A stretch of DNA of 64,000 bases from NCBI GenBank assembly GCA_002633025.1, contig NMRB01000091.1, positions 458,603 to 522,602 of the forward strand, read 5' to 3'. Positions 61,560-64,000 of the stretch are shown here, in pieces. Numbering within the stretch: position 1 is the stretch's first letter; the number at the start of each line of letters is the position of its first letter. The notes under the pieces were generated by a model. It did no database searches, was not told the DNA's origin, and saw only the letters and a program-made list of their open reading frames with translations. This DNA comes from Notospermus geniculatus. Taxonomy: Eukaryota; Nemertea; Pilidiophora; Heteronemertea; Lineidae. Position numbers and translations under genes: made by a program.

Positions 61560-62913
61560 TATTGGTGAATGTGGCCACAACTGATTGAAAATAAAAGAAC
61601 AACTACTCATTTCTTGCTATACATCTGCATTTATTCAAGGAAAATGTAAAGAGATGAGATGAATGATTTTTAACATCAGTTCTGCATCATAGAACTGCGA
61701 GCCTGCCCTACAAGGTCACACAAAGAGGACAGGCCAGTTACACACCGACATATTCAACACCACTGGTTGGGCTTTTTAAAGGCAATTAGAGAAAAAACCT
61801 GTACTATCTAACCAACAAAATATCCATGTGTACATGATATGGTTCAGCTGAACTTCTCTGGGACTATTGAGTCGCTACCACTGAAGCTGGGACATAGAAT
61901 TTTAAAAGATTCGAAAAACTGACAAACTTATAGGACATGAATAGCAAGGGTCACTTTTTCGAGAAAATATGAAACTGGCCTTCGAATGACGCACGTACAC
62001 ATGTACTCATGGCTAAATGAAATGAATGCCTTGTGTCAATTTGACCACAATACTGGAAAACTGAGGGTTTCAGTTGAGTACAGATGTATTATTGTAGGCC
62101 TACAGCTAACCTGTAACCTTGGCTTCCCCATGGTCAAGGCGGTGACAGAACAGCCTACGTGCAGTGTGGAGCGACGTTACGTGTTGTACTTTTTGCCCCA
62201 CTGCCCCTGATACAGTACCTGTGTAACATCTGCCAGTGTTCCCCGTCTTTCAGTGTTTCCTTTTTTGTGTTGAGAACGTAATGACAACAGACAGAAACCA
62301 TGACTCATGACTGTTCAATAGGGCAGTACAACGAGGGGCAACATTCGCACACAGAAATGCTGATAGATGTTAAACTGGTAGTGCTTGAAAACAGTCGGCC
62401 GACAAAATACATTGTAGGCCCTACCGTACTCTCGTTACACACTGCATACGTGTTAGTCTGTCACGGCCTCTCTGTTTTATCTAACAACAGACATTTTAAA
62501 CATAAGCAGTGTTTCACAACCAAGATAACAAGATCGATGAATGATCCATGTAATCTCCCCACTTCACATACGAAACATTGACAAGAGCGGGACCAACGTG
62601 TTCACCTGGGAACTCATCTTGAAACATCACGGCCTCCAGCTACTTTTGCTTTCGGACTGAACTCCACTCATATTATGTACCTCGAGTGCAGTCCACAGGC
62701 GAATATGGAACCTTGGTGGTTCAAGCAACCAACCGAACAATTTTTTAACCACCCCATGAATAACAAATAGACTTGTGTGGCCCTCCAACAGCATCTCCAC
62801 TGATGATGAGTGGGAACATGGTCAAATGAAGCAATAGCACTATTTTGCACTATAAACTAGGCTACACAGTAGTGTAGGTATATGGCTATTATATTAGTCG
62901 AAGATACTCCCCA

Positions 62914-63023
62914 GGACCGGTATTCATAAACATACTTAAGTCAAAGTGTGATACTTATCTTTTGTGTTGAACAAAGGATAAGTGCCACACTTAGACTTGA
63001 GTAGTTTTATGAATATGGGTCCT
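62914..63023. mobile_element. ~110-bp palindromic MITE, copy 3 of 3
   Basis: The same palindrome as 23071-23178: ends GGACCggTATTCATAAAC and GTTTTATGAATATGGGTCC, with the ATCTTTTGTGTTGAACAAAG core. Confidence 0.8.
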
Positions 63024-64000
63024 GAACTTGAGTGGCACCGCTATAACGTTGGAGGGGAGTGTTAGGCCGAAGGGCAAAAAGGGCCTCAGTATTATTAGAC
63101 AATGGTCAAATTGGGACATAATGAGGTAATCAGTGGTTGTTACCACTCACTCCCTACGTCACCACACAGCGTTTGTGTGCAGTGGCATTGGGAGTCTGCA
63201 CTTTAGAGCCACTGTTACCTGAGGATGATGAATTGGGGTTCCTACTTATGCAAAGTTGAAGGGGTTTTAGAGATGGAATTGTTGCCTCTTTGTGGTTATA
63301 GGCATCCTACCCATGGAAGTAGCGCAAATTATTTTCAGCCAAGTATACAGGGAATTAACTTTCAATTGTGAAGCTTTTATACGCGAGTAGCATTTGGAAT
63401 GAACTGAATGGAAGCCAAGTGATGGACTTACTAGAAATTTCCAGTATTTCTGCACTCCCAGTCACCCCACCCCACCCCACCCACCCCGCCAGACTAATAT
63501 TCACATGCCGTAGGAGAGCAGACAAGTGGTCAGGATGCCCCGGACTTAACAGATTTCGCACAGCCACAGCCATGATTTGGATCTGCAGAACCTCCAGAGT
63601 AGCCCAGAGGTACGGCTTTCTGTGTTTTTGGTTTGCTCCACAAAGGTGAAACGTCTGGTTATTGAGACTTAACCCCAGAAGATACATCGCCTCGTGTCGT
63701 AAAAAACAATGGGAAGACGAAGATCTAAGTGCATGTAAAGAGAAGTGGGTACTCACGAAATCTTTGGTGATACGTACGTACTCACGAAACTTATAAACTG
63801 GCCACTTGATTAGAATGTACACATGTTTTTTTTGCATTGGTTCAAATGCAATTATTACAGAAGCTTTTGATGAGTTAACATTCAGTTAATTCATTCCCAG
63901 TGAATTTTTCACAGTACCCCATGCAATGAAGGGTAACACAAGAAACCACCATGGCATTTTAATTCCGCGGAAATAAATTTCATTCTGTGGAAAAAACACT

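Larger units (their letters stand above)
60946..64000. other. Right-hand end: repeats and a possible minus-strand gene 3' end
   Basis: A minus-strand AATAAA at about 61634-61629 could end a gene whose body lies to the right, but no exon with family support was found. The longest minus-strand frame (160 codons, 63837-63355) matches nothing I recognise and overlaps a repeat shared with 24716-24749. Hairpins lie at 61453-61559 and 62914-63023. A CCCCACC run lies near 63470. Confidence 0.35.

Noticed and set aside
63355-63837. 160-codon minus-strand frame at the right edge
   Set aside because: No motif was recognised and part of it is a repeat shared with 24716-24749. Not called without transcript evidence.

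Overview
The window is eukaryotic nuclear DNA from a marine invertebrate, most likely a non-vertebrate deuterostome (cephalochordate, echinoderm or hemichordate). The evidence is short exons with canonical GT/AG introns, a very high density of palindromic words (ACATGT, AGGCCT, ACCGGT), many small foldback transposons, and metazoan genes of the TRPM, INAFM, TFB2M, galaxin and MED6 families. The species cannot be fixed from the sequence. No operons, rRNA, canonical tRNA genes or CRISPR arrays were seen. Two long N-runs and seven single-N joins show a draft assembly, and at least two joins look like unmerged haplotypes.

Layout. (1) 1-7145, minus strand: the 5' (N-terminal) half of a TRPM2-like ion-channel gene. 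Eleven exons are modelled and the gene runs off the left edge. Two of its exons sit in a tandem duplication (4236-6556) joined by a single N. (2) 8.5-15.2 kb, minus: a small single-exon InaF-motif membrane protein gene (INAFM), probably with a long 3' region. (3) 16.1-19.1 kb, plus: TFB2M, a mitochondrial transcription factor/dimethyladenosine transferase-like gene, ten exons, start to stop, divergent from INAFM. (4) 20.4-47.8 kb, minus: galaxin-type secreted cysteine-rich genes. The upstream block (47772-34185) has a signal peptide, eight galaxin exons and an in-phase terminal exon resembling a netrin/NTR domain. A second block of galaxin exons (28655-20767) is either an alternative 3' end or a second gene, and its last exon is duplicated across a single-N join. 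(5) 52.2-60.9 kb, plus: MED6, a Mediator head subunit. One internal exon is missing, probably in the gap at 52994. A candidate first exon lies at 41905, inside galaxin intron 1. (6) 61-64 kb: repeats and perhaps the 3' end of a further minus-strand gene.

The genes are unrelated housekeeping and secreted-protein genes, so no joint pathway is proposed. All exon models rest on joint agreement of splice sites, reading phase and family motifs, read by eye. Coordinates may be off by a base or two in places.
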